From NCBI GenBank assembly GCA_041946825.1, contig JBHGBD010000004.1, forward strand, positions 134,633-198,632: DNA of 64,000 bases. Direction: 5' to 3'. The DNA comes from CAZTHM01 sp041946825 (GTDB lineage: Bacteria; Acidobacteriota; Terriglobia; UBA7540). A program made the translations under genes and the position numbers. The notes under the pieces are model-generated. The model was given only the letters and a program-made list of their open reading frames with translations. It had not been told where the DNA came from and made no database searches. This document shows, in pieces, positions 49,480 through 59,800 of this stretch. The stretch's first letter is position 1. Each line of letters starts with the position of its first letter.

Positions 49480-52290
49480 CTAATCGTCGTCTTCCATCCG
49501 TTCCCGCATCCGGCGGCGGATGGTGGCAGGGTCATCGAGCGGCTCGGACGGACGTCCCGGGCGGGCGTGCATTTCCAATCCGGGCTCGCGGACTTTTCGC
49601 GGATCGAAGATGCGCGTGTCCGAAGGCAGCGCGGTGTATGGCGTGAAGTCGGGCTGGTCGGTGAACATATCGGAGAGGTCGGTGGCCGCAGCGTCGTACT
49701 GATTGAGCGGTGGCATGCCGAAAATCAGGAAGAAGGTTTTCAGGATACTTTGCATGCTTGTATGCACATGCGAGACCCCGCGCCGCGCGTAAGGGCCGAT
49801 CACCATCAGCAGGCTGCGGTGCGCGTCCACGTGGTCAACTCCGTCCTGGGCGTCGTCTTCGGTGACGAAGATTGCCATGTCCTTCCAGAACGGGCTGTGC
49901 GAAAAAAGCTCGACCAGCTTGCCGAGCGCCAGATCGTTATCCGCGACGTACGAAGCATGGTAGGCGTAGCCATCTTCCGGGCGCGGTCCGGCGGTGTGGT
50001 CGTTGGGCAGCCAGATGTAGAGAAACTGCGGTAGCGGTTCCTTGCCGCTCGCGAAGCGCAAATCGAATTCGCGCTTGAACTGCTCAAAGCGATACTGGTC
50101 GGAGATGCTGGTATTGAACGTCGCGTAGGCGCGCGATGAATTCGCGAAGAGAACCTGCGGCAAGGGAATGTTGACGCTTTCGCGAATCCCCGTCGGCATC
50201 AGCCCCGGGCCGTCGTTGCTGCCCGACATCGAAGTTCCCTCGCCATAATTGCGGAATGTAATCTTGTGCCGCGCCAGGTGTTCCCACAACGAGCCCGCTT
50301 CGAGAAAAGATTCCGGCCAGGGATTGTAGGAAACGCCGCCCAGGCGGCCGGGGGCATCGGTGTCGGCAAAGAAATGGAACCGTTTCCCATACTGCGCCGG
50401 CCAGGCGGCTTCGAGCAGCTCGTTGGGATAATTCCCGACCAGCCAGTGGTGGCCGTCCATCGAAACGTCGCCGTCCACATAGAAGTTGTCGCTGAAGGCG
50501 AATCGCCGCGCCAGCGCGTGATGATTGGGCGTGACGCGCGCGTGCTCGATCGTCGGCTGGTTCTTGTCCTTCACCGTCGCATCCTCGCCCCAACGAGCGA
50601 GAGTTGGCTCACCGTTGATTTCCTTGTTCCCCGCCCCCATGTCGCCGAAGACTTCGTCGAAAGTGCGGTTCTCTTTCACGACGAAAACTACGTGCTTGAT
50701 TTTGCTGCTGAGCTGACCCGATCGCGGAATGGAAGCCCCCGCGCTCGGCGAGGCGGAAGAAGAAGTAGGCAAAAAGGCGTTGCTTTGAAGCACGCGCGTC
50801 GTTGTTTCCCCAAGATCCTGTGCGCGAGGAAGAGAGATGACCGAGATCACTCCCTTGGTGATGTCGCCAATGTAGTCTCCTTCCGACCCGCGCTGGAAAT
50901 GCGGCCCGCCGTTGGGCCCCGAGCCGAAGCCTTTGGCATTGGCGACATATATCGTCTTGCCGTTAGGACTGAGGGCGACTCGAGCCGGAAACCACGCGGT
51001 CGGGAAATATCCGAGCACTTTATCCTGCCGCGCGTCGATGACGGCGATGGCGTTGATCCCCGCGCAGGCGACGTAAAGCTGTTTCTCATCCGGCCTGAGC
51101 GCCATGCCAAACGGCAGTACGCCGCGCAAGCCGCGCACCGATTCCGCCGGCTCGAGGGTGATGTTCTTCTCCACGCGCTGCGTCCTGGCATCGAGAATCG
51201 TGATGCTGTCCTGCGAGGCGTTCGAGACGAAAACCTTTTTGCGGCCCACCACCACCGCGCCCGGGCTGCTGCCGCCGACCGACTTCTCGCCGATGGGAAT
51301 TCCCGTTCGGATTTTCGCGGTGACGCGCGGTCGCGCGGCATTGGTGACGTCGATCACCCAAACGGAATTCGATTCCGGAACGTTCGGGTCGCCGACGCCG
51401 GGAATCTTCTTCCCGTTGATGGTTGTCCCTTCCATGGATTCCTTCGAGGGAAACCCAAAGGGCGGAAAATCCAGGCCCGTGTCCTTCGCGTCTTTTTCGT
51501 CGAAGCCGGGAACGAGCGAGTAATGAAACATTCCGACGTTCGAGACATAGACGCGCTGGCCGTCCGGCGAGACCGCGAGAGCAAACGGCATCCGGCCCAC
51601 CGGAACACGCGACACGATTTGCTTCGAGGCTGTGTCGATCATGACCATTTGAAAGTGCGCGAGATCGAGAACGTAGAGCCGCTTTCCATCCGGCGAGAGT
51701 TTGAGTTCACCCGTAAGGCTGTGTGCGTAGGTCTTCCCCTGAAACTTCCCGTCGAGGCTGATCGCAAGCAAACGGTTGTGCCCGATTAGATCGAAGACGC
51801 CCACCTTGCCGTTGTCGCCTTCGGAGAGATAGAGCGTACGATTGTCGGGCGCAATCGCCACCCCCATCCAGACACTCTCCAAATTGTCGTCGTCATCGCC
51901 CGCGGCTGCTTTGCCGGCCGGTGGAATCTGCACCACCTTGGGGCTGGCGCCTTCAAGCTCGGTGATGATGGAAATGGAAAAGGGACTCGTCCCGCTGTTC
52001 GCCGTCACCAGCGTTTTCCCGTCGGGCGAGAGCGCCAGGCCGTAGGGGTGCGGGGCCACTTTGACGTGCTTGCCGAGCGGCGTAATCACGCGGCCGTTGG
52101 GCAGAACCGTCTCTCCGGCAGGATCGATCTTGACCGGCCGCGTGCCCGCCGGCGCCCGCAGATGGGCAGCGCTTGGCGCGCTCCTTTGCTGCGCGCTGAT
52201 CCGGCCCGGTTGGCCGCCTGAAGAAACGATGAGTGAAATCAGCAAAAACCATAGATACCATTTGAATCGCACGGGGCAGTCCTCCGCCAA
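49480..52290 (-). CDS. Exported YncE-type beta-propeller fused to a phosphoesterase
   Basis: A 936-residue two-domain protein with a signal peptide (about 8-32). The N-terminal half (about 50-490) has repeated LSPDGK motifs (ALSPDGKTLVTANSG, KLSPDGKRLYVLD, AVSPDGQRVYVSN, ALSPNGKTIYVANA), the YVTN/YncE propeller. From about 530 the AcpA/phospholipase-C-like esterase domain starts with IKHVVFVVKENRTFDEVFGDMG; the SDNFYVDGDVSMDGHHW and IFVTEDDAQDGVDHVDAHRS segments supply metal ligands of the alkaline-phosphatase fold. Such fusions are frequent in Acidobacteria. It probably hydrolyses phosphate esters at the cell surface; the substrate is not known. Confidence 0.88.
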   Translation of the reverse strand: MAEDCPVRFKWYLWFLLISLIVSSGGQPGRISAQQRSAPSAAHLRAPAGTRPVKIDPAGETVLPNGRVITPLGKHVKVAPHPYGLALSPDGKTLVTANSGTSPFSISIITELEGASPKVVQIPPAGKAAAGDDDDNLESVWMGVAIAPDNRTLYLSEGDNGKVGVFDLIGHNRLLAISLDGKFQGKTYAHSLTGELKLSPDGKRLYVLDLAHFQMVMIDTASKQIVSRVPVGRMPFALAVSPDGQRVYVSNVGMFHYSLVPGFDEKDAKDTGLDFPPFGFPSKESMEGTTINGKKIPGVGDPNVPESNSVWVIDVTNAARPRVTAKIRTGIPIGEKSVGGSSPGAVVVGRKKVFVSNASQDSITILDARTQRVEKNITLEPAESVRGLRGVLPFGMALRPDEKQLYVACAGINAIAVIDARQDKVLGYFPTAWFPARVALSPNGKTIYVANAKGFGSGPNGGPHFQRGSEGDYIGDITKGVISVISLPRAQDLGETTTRVLQSNAFLPTSSSASPSAGASIPRSGQLSSKIKHVVFVVKENRTFDEVFGDMGAGNKEINGEPTLARWGEDATVKDKNQPTIEHARVTPNHHALARRFAFSDNFYVDGDVSMDGHHWLVGNYPNELLEAAWPAQYGKRFHFFADTDAPGRLGGVSYNPWPESFLEAGSLWEHLARHKITFRNYGEGTSMSGSNDGPGLMPTGIRESVNIPLPQVLFANSSRAYATFNTSISDQYRFEQFKREFDLRFASGKEPLPQFLYIWLPNDHTAGPRPEDGYAYHASYVADNDLALGKLVELFSHSPFWKDMAIFVTEDDAQDGVDHVDAHRSLLMVIGPYARRGVSHVHTSMQSILKTFFLIFGMPPLNQYDAAATDLSDMFTDQPDFTPYTALPSDTRIFDPRKVREPGLEMHARPGRPSEPLDDPATIRRRMRERMEDDD

Positions 52291-52435
52291 GAATCCCAGG
52301 GTTGCGCCATCTTAGCACGGCGCCATCCCGTCAGGAGCACGCTCACGCATACGCGAAATCGAATGGTTTGGGCGGGGAGCGTGTTAGAATCAGCCCCTTG
52401 CAGGGTTTCCAAATCCTCCGTCAACAGGTGCCGCC

Positions 52436-53554
52436 ATGAAGATCATCGGGGTCGAGACGATTTACCTCCGTCAGTCCGAAGTGAAGGAGCAGTGTGACAG
52501 TGGCCAGGATGCGCTGATCGTCAAGGTGACGACCGACGCCGGCATCACGGGCATCGGCGAGGTCGATTCCGCCCCCATGGCCGTCAAGTGGGTCATTGAC
52601 GGGCCGTTTTCCCACACAACAACGACCGGCCTGAAGCACGTCGTGATCGGCGAAGATCCATTCGAGACGGAGCACCTCTGGTACAAAATGTATCGCGCCA
52701 ACATCTATGCCGGGCGGCGCGGCATCGGCATCCATGCCATGAGCGGCATCGACATGGCGCTGTGGGATATCAAGGGCAAAGCTCTGGGTCTTCCCGTGTG
52801 GAAACTGCTGGGGGGCGGATTTCACAAGAAACTGCGATGTTATGCGAGCTCGCTCTTTGGCGTGACGCCCAAGGCGACACACGACCTGGCTCGCCGCTTC
52901 CGCGACAAAGGATTCAACGCCGTCAAGTTCGGTTGGGACCCGATGGGCCGCGACGCCAAGACGGACATTGACCTCGTCCGCCAAGGGCGCAAAGGCCTTG
53001 GCGACGACGCCGACCTGCTCATCGACGCGGGTCTGGTCTGGGACGCAAAAACCGCCATCCAGCGCGCTCGCGCCTTCGAGGAGTTCGGGATCTTCTGGTT
53101 GGAAGAGCCGCTGCGCCCCGACGATTACGAAGGCTATCGAAAGGTTTCTGAGGCCAGCCCGCTGCGAATCGCCGCCGGTGAGGAGGAGAGCAATCGCCTT
53201 TCCTACCTGGAGCTGATGGATAAGGGCAAGATCGACGTCGTGCAGATTGATTTGACTCGCGTCGGCGGATTTACCGAGGCGATGAAAATCGCCAGCCTCG
53301 CGCATGACCGCGGCCTGGTCGTCGCCAATCACGGCTTTACGACCTATATCAACGTCACCGCGGCGCTGCATTTCCTCAACTCGATTCCCAACACCCTGAT
53401 CGTTGAGTTCGTCGCGGAAGAGGAGACGACCCTGCGGGAGAAAATCACCAAACAAAAACTGCGCGCCAAGGAAGGGTATCTCGACATTCCCGACGCGCCA
53501 GGGCTCGGAATCGACCTCGACGAAGAAGGCGTGGCGAAATACCGCGTGACATAA
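52436..53554 (+). CDS. Mandelate racemase/muconate-lactonizing enzyme family protein (enolase superfamily)
   Basis: A 372-residue enolase-superfamily protein, probably an acid-sugar dehydratase or epimerase. The capping domain includes GIHAMSGIDMALWDIKGKALGLPVWKLLGG. In the barrel, the metal ligands are expected in LIDAGLVWD, WLEEPLRPDDYE and AAGEEES, and the catalytic His in VVANHGFTTY; the base candidate is the Lys in VKFGWDP. The substrate is unknown. It is not next to the sugar genes at 31.8-34.9 kb. A TAGAAT -10 box (52385-52390) is seen upstream without a clear -35. Confidence 0.88.
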   Translation: MKIIGVETIYLRQSEVKEQCDSGQDALIVKVTTDAGITGIGEVDSAPMAVKWVIDGPFSHTTTTGLKHVVIGEDPFETEHLWYKMYRANIYAGRRGIGIHAMSGIDMALWDIKGKALGLPVWKLLGGGFHKKLRCYASSLFGVTPKATHDLARRFRDKGFNAVKFGWDPMGRDAKTDIDLVRQGRKGLGDDADLLIDAGLVWDAKTAIQRARAFEEFGIFWLEEPLRPDDYEGYRKVSEASPLRIAAGEEESNRLSYLELMDKGKIDVVQIDLTRVGGFTEAMKIASLAHDRGLVVANHGFTTYINVTAALHFLNSIPNTLIVEFVAEEETTLREKITKQKLRAKEGYLDIPDAPGLGIDLDEEGVAKYRVT

Positions 53555-53635
53555 GAGGATCAACTTCCGCCCGCGATACAGTCTTGCCGTCTGTAGGCCG
53601 CCTGGGCACCCCACCTTTCACAATCCCTCTGCATT

Positions 53636-53698
53636 GACATTTTGTCGGTGCCAGGAATGAGAGGCACAGCGCCAAGCACGCGATAGGACAAAATGTCC
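53636..53698. promoter_or_regulatory. Pair of GACA-type palindromes, possible operators
   Basis: GACATTTTGTC (53636-53646) and GGACAAAATGTCC (53686-53698) are each palindromic (GACA-N3-TGTC) and are also reverse complements of one another. Their centres are about 51 bases apart, close to five helical turns, so two dimers would sit on the same face of the DNA. They lie about 270 bases upstream of the TGS GTPase gene in otherwise empty noncoding DNA (53555-53966). Confidence 0.5.
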
Positions 53699-53966
53699 GA
53701 ATATGGACGGGATGAGGCTCAGGCTGGCAAATCGTGTATTTTTTGCCTGTCAAATTGTGTAAGTTGTTGAAAATAAACAGTACGCAACTGAAGTTGTGGT
53801 CAGAACAAAGCTAGATTTCGATGCGATTTCGAGCTTTCTTCTGGGACCAGAGAGCGCAGAAGGCCGGGGGCTCGGGTGACACAAACCAGGCCATGGGTTC
53901 GGATCTCTCTCCCGGTTGCCAGCCGGAAACCTGCAGTCGCATAATATCCCCGCCCTCGCGACCGCC

Positions 53967-54947
53967 ATGCCCGCGAACCTCAGCCCCGAGTACTTGCAAG
54001 CGGAACAACGCTTCAAGAGCGCCAAGACCACGGAGGAAAAAGTCGAGGCGCTGGAGGAGATGCAGGCCACCATCCCCAAGCACAAGGGGACGGAGAAGAT
54101 GCAGGCGGACATCAAGCGCCGCCTCGCGAAGCTCCGAACCGAGCAGGCGAAGCGCCCGGCGAGCCGCGCGGGCCTGATTCACCGTGTCGAAAAGGAAGGC
54201 GCTGGACAAGTGGCGCTGGTCGGCCCCCCCAACAGCGGGAAGTCGGCGCTGGTCCGCCGGCTGACGCACGCTACGCCGGAAGTGGCGGAGTACCCTTTCA
54301 CCACGCGCGTGCCGCTCCCCGGCATGATGCCGTTTGAGGACATCCAGATCCAGCTTGTGGACCTGCCACCCGTGCATCCGGATTTTCCCGAGTCGTGGCT
54401 TTACCAGATCATCCGCAACGCGGACGCGGCGCTGCTTGTGGTCGACCTGAGCGACCCCGATCTGTTGGAGGATTTCGAGACTGCCCTGGCGGAGCTTGCC
54501 AAAGCCAAAGTCCATCTCGGCGCCGGCGCGTTGCCTGACACCGTCGGATGGCTGCCGAAGAAGTGTCTGCTGATCGGCAACAAGCTGGATGCGCGCGGTG
54601 CGACGGATGATCTCGACATCCTGAAGGAATTTTACGGCGCGCGCTTCCCCATCCTGGCCATTTCGGTCCAGACAGGTGAGGGGTTGGAGGAACTGCGGCG
54701 GGCGGTATTCGATCTGCTCGAGCTGGTGCGCGTATACACGAAAGCGCCGGGGCACAAGCTGGAGCTTACCGCGCCTTATGTGCTGAGGCGTGGCTCGCGA
54801 TTGATTGACCTCGCCGCGCACGTCCATCACGATTTCCTGACGCAGTTGAAGTATGCTCGCGTCTGGGGTCACGGGAAATTCGAAGGCCAGATGGTGAATC
54901 GGGACTACCTGCTCGTGGACAAGGACGTCGTGGAACTGCATCGGTGA
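53967..54947 (+). CDS. TGS-domain GTPase of the DRG/Obg group
   Basis: The start is the ATG at 53967 (MPANLSPEYLQAEQRF), since the upstream 17 codons lack protein character. The 326-residue protein has a helical N terminus (about 5-60), then the GTPase: G1 GPPNSGKS, switch region YPFTTRVPLPGMM, G3 VDLPP, G4 GNKLD, and a C-terminal TGS domain (about 250-326). G3 is unusual, with DLPP in place of the common DTPG or DTAG. DRG-like proteins act with ribosomes or RNA. Resemblance to archaeal/eukaryotic DRG is notable, but the group occurs in bacteria as well. Confidence 0.85.
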   Translation: MPANLSPEYLQAEQRFKSAKTTEEKVEALEEMQATIPKHKGTEKMQADIKRRLAKLRTEQAKRPASRAGLIHRVEKEGAGQVALVGPPNSGKSALVRRLTHATPEVAEYPFTTRVPLPGMMPFEDIQIQLVDLPPVHPDFPESWLYQIIRNADAALLVVDLSDPDLLEDFETALAELAKAKVHLGAGALPDTVGWLPKKCLLIGNKLDARGATDDLDILKEFYGARFPILAISVQTGEGLEELRRAVFDLLELVRVYTKAPGHKLELTAPYVLRRGSRLIDLAAHVHHDFLTQLKYARVWGHGKFEGQMVNRDYLLVDKDVVELHR

Positions 54948-55050
54948 TATCGGGCGAGCGGATGATCGGGCCAGCGGTTCATTGAGCGATTTGGCGATTG
55001 AGTCATTGGATGACCCGTTCGCCGCAGGTGTATCCGGGAAAGGAGAGACG

Positions 55051-55491
55051 ATGAAAGCGATTCTCAAGTTGGGAGGGCTTATGTTCGTGGCGCTTTTTGC
55101 GGTCAATCTGGTGAGTGGAGCGGAGCAAGCTACTGGCGGGCCGATTACCATCGAGTACTACTACAAGCTGGCGCCGGGTGCGACGAAAGAATGGCTGGCG
55201 CTCTACAAGAAGAACCACAACCCCATCCTGAAGCAACTGATGAAGGAAGGGATTCTCAAAAGCGAGAAACTCTACGAACGGCGCTTCCACGCCACGACGC
55301 CCGCCTGGGATTACAAGGTCGTCATGGTGTGGCGCGACTGGGCGGCGCTCGAGCAGGCTCACCAGCGCGAGCCGGAAATCATCAGGAATCTTTACCCCAA
55401 TACCGCCGAGCACGACCAGCAGGAAAAACGCCGCTGGGAAATTACCGAACAGCACTGGGACGACGTGCTGAATGAAGTGCCGCTGGATTAG
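55051..55491 (+). CDS. Secreted protein of unknown function
   Basis: The ATG at 55051 is preceded by GGAAAGGAGAG and begins a signal peptide (MKAILKLGGLMFVALFAVNLVSG). The mature part, about 120 residues, includes ITIEYYYKLAPGATKEWLALYKKNHNPILKQLMKEG, with alternating beta and helix segments. This could be a ferredoxin-like (Dabb/NIPSNAP) fold, but that is only a guess. No catalytic motif. It follows the TGS GTPase by about 100 bases on the same strand. Confidence 0.6.
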   Translation: MKAILKLGGLMFVALFAVNLVSGAEQATGGPITIEYYYKLAPGATKEWLALYKKNHNPILKQLMKEGILKSEKLYERRFHATTPAWDYKVVMVWRDWAALEQAHQREPEIIRNLYPNTAEHDQQEKRRWEITEQHWDDVLNEVPLD

Positions 55492-55527
55492 CGATCTGGG
55501 GGCGGCGGTAACGTGTCGGGCGCGCGC

Positions 55528-55686
55528 ATGGCAAAGTGTGGCATGGTCAAGATCACTGTTTATGTTCCGGAGGATCTTCTTCGGAGGGCAATGAGAATCT
55601 CAGGGATTGGAATCACAGGGACGATTCGCTTGGCCCTGCAAGCGCTCGTCGAGCGAAAAGATCGGGCCGGGAAATTCGCGGAGTGA
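55528..55686 (+). CDS. Orphan ribbon-helix-helix antitoxin-like protein (VapB type)
   Basis: A 52-residue ORF; a second ATG is five codons in and may be the true start (MVKITVYVPEDLLRRAMRIS). The pattern beta strand KITVYVPEDLLRRAM followed by helix-turn-helix GIGITGTIRLALQALVERK is that of MetJ/Arc-type VapB antitoxins. The usual adjacent PIN-domain VapC toxin is missing: the next gene downstream is an SDR on the opposite strand. It is either a solitary DNA-binding regulator or the remnant of a toxin-antitoxin pair. Confidence 0.7.
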   Translation: MAKCGMVKITVYVPEDLLRRAMRISGIGITGTIRLALQALVERKDRAGKFAE

Positions 55687-55715
55687 GTAAGAGCCCGGCC
55701 GTAAGGTGGTCGTAG

Positions 55716-56441
55716 CTATTTTTTCCGTGGCGGCTGAGAAGGCCGCATCTCGATTCGGCTGGCGAGCGACGATTTCGGGAACTTATAGAGGTCGATGACG
55801 GCCTTGGCGATGTCCTCGCCGGTCAGCTTCCAAGTCTCACGTGGCTTCGAGCCCGGTGCGCCGGCAAAATCCGTATCAACACTGCCCGGCATGATGTAGC
55901 TGACCCGGATGCCGTCGTAGCGAATGTCCTGCATCATCGCCTCACTGAATCCGTTCAATCCGAATTTGGAAGCATTGTAGGCGCTCCCGCCGGGAAAGGC
56001 GTTGACCCCCGCCAGGCTCGAGATGTTGAAGATGTATCCGCCGCCGCGCTTCCGCATCAACGGAATCGCTTCGCGGCAGCAATAGAAGACACCCGAGAGA
56101 TTTGTCTCGATGGTGGCGTCCCACTCTTCCGGTGTAAGTTGATCGACGGGCTTCATGATTCCGATGCCCGCGTTGTTTACCAGAATGTCGAGGCCGCCAA
56201 AACGTTCGGCGGCGGCGCGGATGAGCTTTCGGCAATCTTCGTAGCGGCGCACGTCGGCCGTAATGCCGTGAATTCGATCGTTGGCGTTGCGGCCCAGATT
56301 CCCAAGCGCCGTCTTTAAGAGGGCGGCATCGCGCCCACAAATGAAAACCTTGGCCCCCTCCGCGAGCAGCGCTTCGGTGATCGAGTACCCGATGCCACGG
56401 GTCCCGCCCGTCACTACCGACACTTTGTCATTTAGTTCCAT
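55716..56441 (-). CDS. Short-chain dehydrogenase/reductase (SDR)
   Basis: A 241-residue classical SDR. Cofactor motif TGGTRGIG at 11-18, NNAG in ILVNNAGIGIM, catalytic Ser in FNISSLAGV and YNASK for the Tyr-Lys pair. Position after the first strand has GRDAA, which favours NADPH, though not decisively. The C terminus ends in a basic tail (SQPPRKK). The substrate is not known and its neighbours give no hint. Confidence 0.9.
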   Translation of the reverse strand: MELNDKVSVVTGGTRGIGYSITEALLAEGAKVFICGRDAALLKTALGNLGRNANDRIHGITADVRRYEDCRKLIRAAAERFGGLDILVNNAGIGIMKPVDQLTPEEWDATIETNLSGVFYCCREAIPLMRKRGGGYIFNISSLAGVNAFPGGSAYNASKFGLNGFSEAMMQDIRYDGIRVSYIMPGSVDTDFAGAPGSKPRETWKLTGEDIAKAVIDLYKFPKSSLASRIEMRPSQPPRKK

Positions 56442-56842
56442 GGTTCAGCCAGCCCTCCAAAAGTCAGGATACCAAGAGCTTAAGCTCCAAGCTATGTGCG
56501 CGGCAACCCCCCAACTGTGGACAGGATAAAGCTGCCACCTCTCAGTAGCCCCCCGCCACGGACTCGGTATCTCCTCAGCCAAAACTGAGGGTCGTCGAAT
56601 GTCGCCCCGATTCAGACTATTTGCCATTCGAGTGGGGACAATTGGTCTGTGAGACTCGAGCCCTCGGACATTTCGTAGCATCTCCTGCCGCTTCGGAATC
56701 CCACTTGCGAACGTCACTCCTGGTATGTCCGGGGTGGGGTATTTTCACCCAACCCTGTTCCCCGCTGGAAGTTGCTCATCCAATTGCTCTTAGCCGACAG
56801 CCAAGGGCATGGGGAGCCTTTGTAGGTCAAGCGAGGGCCCTT
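56442..56842. other. Divergent intergenic region without a clear gene
   Basis: 400 bases between the SDR and activase genes. The activase frame is open through much of it, but the sequence lacks an obvious coding character and the GTG at 56843 is a better start. I see no RNA gene or strong inverted repeat. Confidence 0.45.
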
Positions 56843-59800
56843 GTGAGTGTCAACATCGGCTTGGACATTGGAGCGGTCAGTCTGAAGCTTGCTGCTATAG
56901 GGGCCGAGACTGACAAGCCCTTACTCCAATCGCTACCCAATAAGTCACCTTCCTACTTCGCCGCCGAATTTCCAACTTCGAGCCCGTTCGCGGGCCGGCC
57001 CCTGGTGCTCTCCCACTACCGAAGGATCCAAGGGAGCCCGATCCAATCTACCTTCGACCTTTTGAAGGAGCTCTACGAAACCGTTCCGGAAGAGAACGTG
57101 GAGGGAATCCGCGTAACCGGTTCCGGCAGCCAGCTCATCGCGAAAATTCTGGGCATCTATTTTGAGAACGAGTTTCGAGCCGTGGCAAAGGGGATGCGCA
57201 CGTTCTACCCCGAGGTGCGCTCAGTTTTCGAGATGGGCGGGGAGTCGTCGAAGTATCTGCGGCTTGAGCCCACGTCAAAATCAAAATACCTGGGCATCGT
57301 GGATTACGAAACCAGCGGCGACTGCGCGGCGGGCACGGGTTCGTTCATCGACCAGCAGGCGTCGCGCCTGCTTTACAGCGTGGAGGAAGTCGGACCGACG
57401 GCCTGCGGAGCAAGTTGCGCGGCACGCATTGCGGGACGTTGCTCGGTCTTTGCCAAAACCGATATGATCCACGCCCAGCAGAAGGGATATACGACCGACC
57501 AGATTCTGCGCGGGCTCTGCGACGCCGTGGCTCGCAACTTCAAGTCGGCGATTGTCAAGGGCCGCAAACCGACCCCGCCCGTGGCGTTCATTGGCGGCGT
57601 GGCGCTCAACCAGGGCGTGCGCGACGCGCTCCGTCTGGCCTTCAAGCTGGAGGACAAGGAATTCTTGGTACCCGGGCACTACGCCTGGCTCGGCGCGCTG
57701 GGCGCGGCAATGCTGGAGGCGGAGGAATTCCGCAAGCGTTCTTTCAAAACCATCCATCAGCTCCAGCAACACGTCGCAGCGAAGAAGAGTTTCGCCTGCA
57801 CGGATGTCCTTTCGATGTCGAACGTGCTGCTGCTCCGCGAAACCGTGAAGCCTCCTGAGTTGCCGAAGCGTGCGCCCGGCGAGAAGATTCCCGCCTACCT
57901 CGGAATTGACGTCGGCTCGGTGAGCACGAACCTGGTGGTGACCGATGCCGAGGGCAATCTCCTGAAGGAGATTTATCTTTTTACGGAAGGCCGCCCGATT
58001 GAAGTCGTGGACCGCGGTCTCCAGGAAATCGCTGCCGAACTGGGCGACCAGCTCGACATCCGGGGAGTGGGCACGACAGGGTCGGGGCGCGAACTCATCG
58101 GGGAGCTCGTGGGCGCCGACACCGTCAATGACGAGATTACCGCTCACAAGACCGGCGCCATGCACGTCTGCCAGACGCTCGGCATGGAGATGGTGGACAC
58201 GATCTTCGAAATCGGGGGCCAGGACTCGAAGTTTATCTCCATCGACCACGGCGTGGTCGTCGACTTCACCATGAACGAAGCCTGCGCGGCGGGGACGGGC
58301 TCGTTCCTTCAGGAACAGGCCGAAAAGCTGGGGATTTCCATCAAGGAACAATTCGCCAAGATGGCGCTCGCCTCGGCGAGCCCGGCGCGGCTCGGGGAGC
58401 GCTGTACGGTCTTCATGGAGCGCGATGTAACAGGGTTGCTCCTGAAGGGCGCGGAAGTCGGCGACCTGTGTGCGGGCCTGGCCTATTCCGTGGCGCTGAA
58501 TTATCTCAACCGCGTTGTGCGTGGCCGCAAGATCGGCAGCGTCATCTTCTTTCAGGGCGGCACGGCTTATAACGACGCTGTCGCAGCGGCGTTCTCGCAG
58601 ATTCTCGGCAAGCGCATCATCGTGCCGCCGCACAACGGCGTCATCGGCGCCATCGGCATGGCGCTGATTGCCCGCGACCGGATGCGCGCGTCCAAACAGC
58701 TCAGCCGCTTTCGTGGCTATTCACTCTACCGGGTCAATTTCGCGACGCGTGATTTCGTCTGCCACGCCTGCTCGAACTACTGCGACATGAAGGAATTCAA
58801 TATCGAGGGCCAAAAGAGCTATTGGGGTGACAAGTGCTCGGACAAGTTCCGCAAGCGCGCGCGCACCGACCGCCGGCCGGTGATTGAAGACTTGATTGAA
58901 TACCGCGACCGGTTGCTGGAAGAAACCTGGATTCCTCCCACAGGAAGAAAGCTGACCGTGGGGATTCCGCGCACGATGTTTTTCTATGACCGCTTCCCAT
59001 TCTGGTGCGCGTATTTCCAGGAGCTGGGATTCGATGTCGTCACTTCGACGGCGACGGACCGGCAGATCACCGCGACGGGCGAGGAGCTGACGGTGGCCGA
59101 GCCCTGCTTCCCGGTGAAGGTGGCGCACGGACACGTGATGCAATTGCTCGAAAAGGGCGCAGACTACGTGCTGATCCCCAACGCCGTCAATTACGAGGCC
59201 AACCAATGTAAGGTTGATTCCCACCTCTGCCCGTGGAATCAGACTTTGCCCTTCGTGATGCGTGCGGTTCCGCAATTCGAGGCGGCGGAAGAGAAAATAC
59301 TCGCGCCGACCGTCTATTTCCGTTTCGGCCGAAAGCATGTCGAAAAGGAGCTGGGAGATTTCGTCAAGGAGAAGCTAGGCATCGCGCGGCGCAAAAGCGA
59401 CCGGGCCGTCATGGCTGCCTACGCGGCCCAGGGCGCTTTTACCGACGCAATTCTCGAAGCCGGCTCCGACGCGCTCCGTCGCTTGATCGAAACGGGTGAG
59501 CCGGGGATCGTGCTGCTGGGCCGGTCATACAACATCTACGACCGGAGCGTCAACTGTGACATCCCGCGCAAGCTGCGCGCGCTTTATGGGGTCAATGTGT
59601 TGCCGTTGGACTTCCTGCAGGTCGAGCTCGAGGACATTACCGACGTCAATCCGAACATGTATTGGAACTCGGGGAGACGAATCCTGGCCGCGGCGCGGAT
59701 CGCGCGACGGTTCATGAATCTGCATCCGGTCTATATCACCAATTTCAAGTGCGGGCCCGATTCTTACATAAAGTCTTTTCTGGATGACGCCGCCGGCAAG

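Noticed and set aside
56621..56842. An N-terminal extension of the activase from the ATG at 56621
   Set aside because: The added 74 residues show no domain and no coding bias, whereas the GTG at 56843 has a ribosome site and starts right before the ATPase motif.
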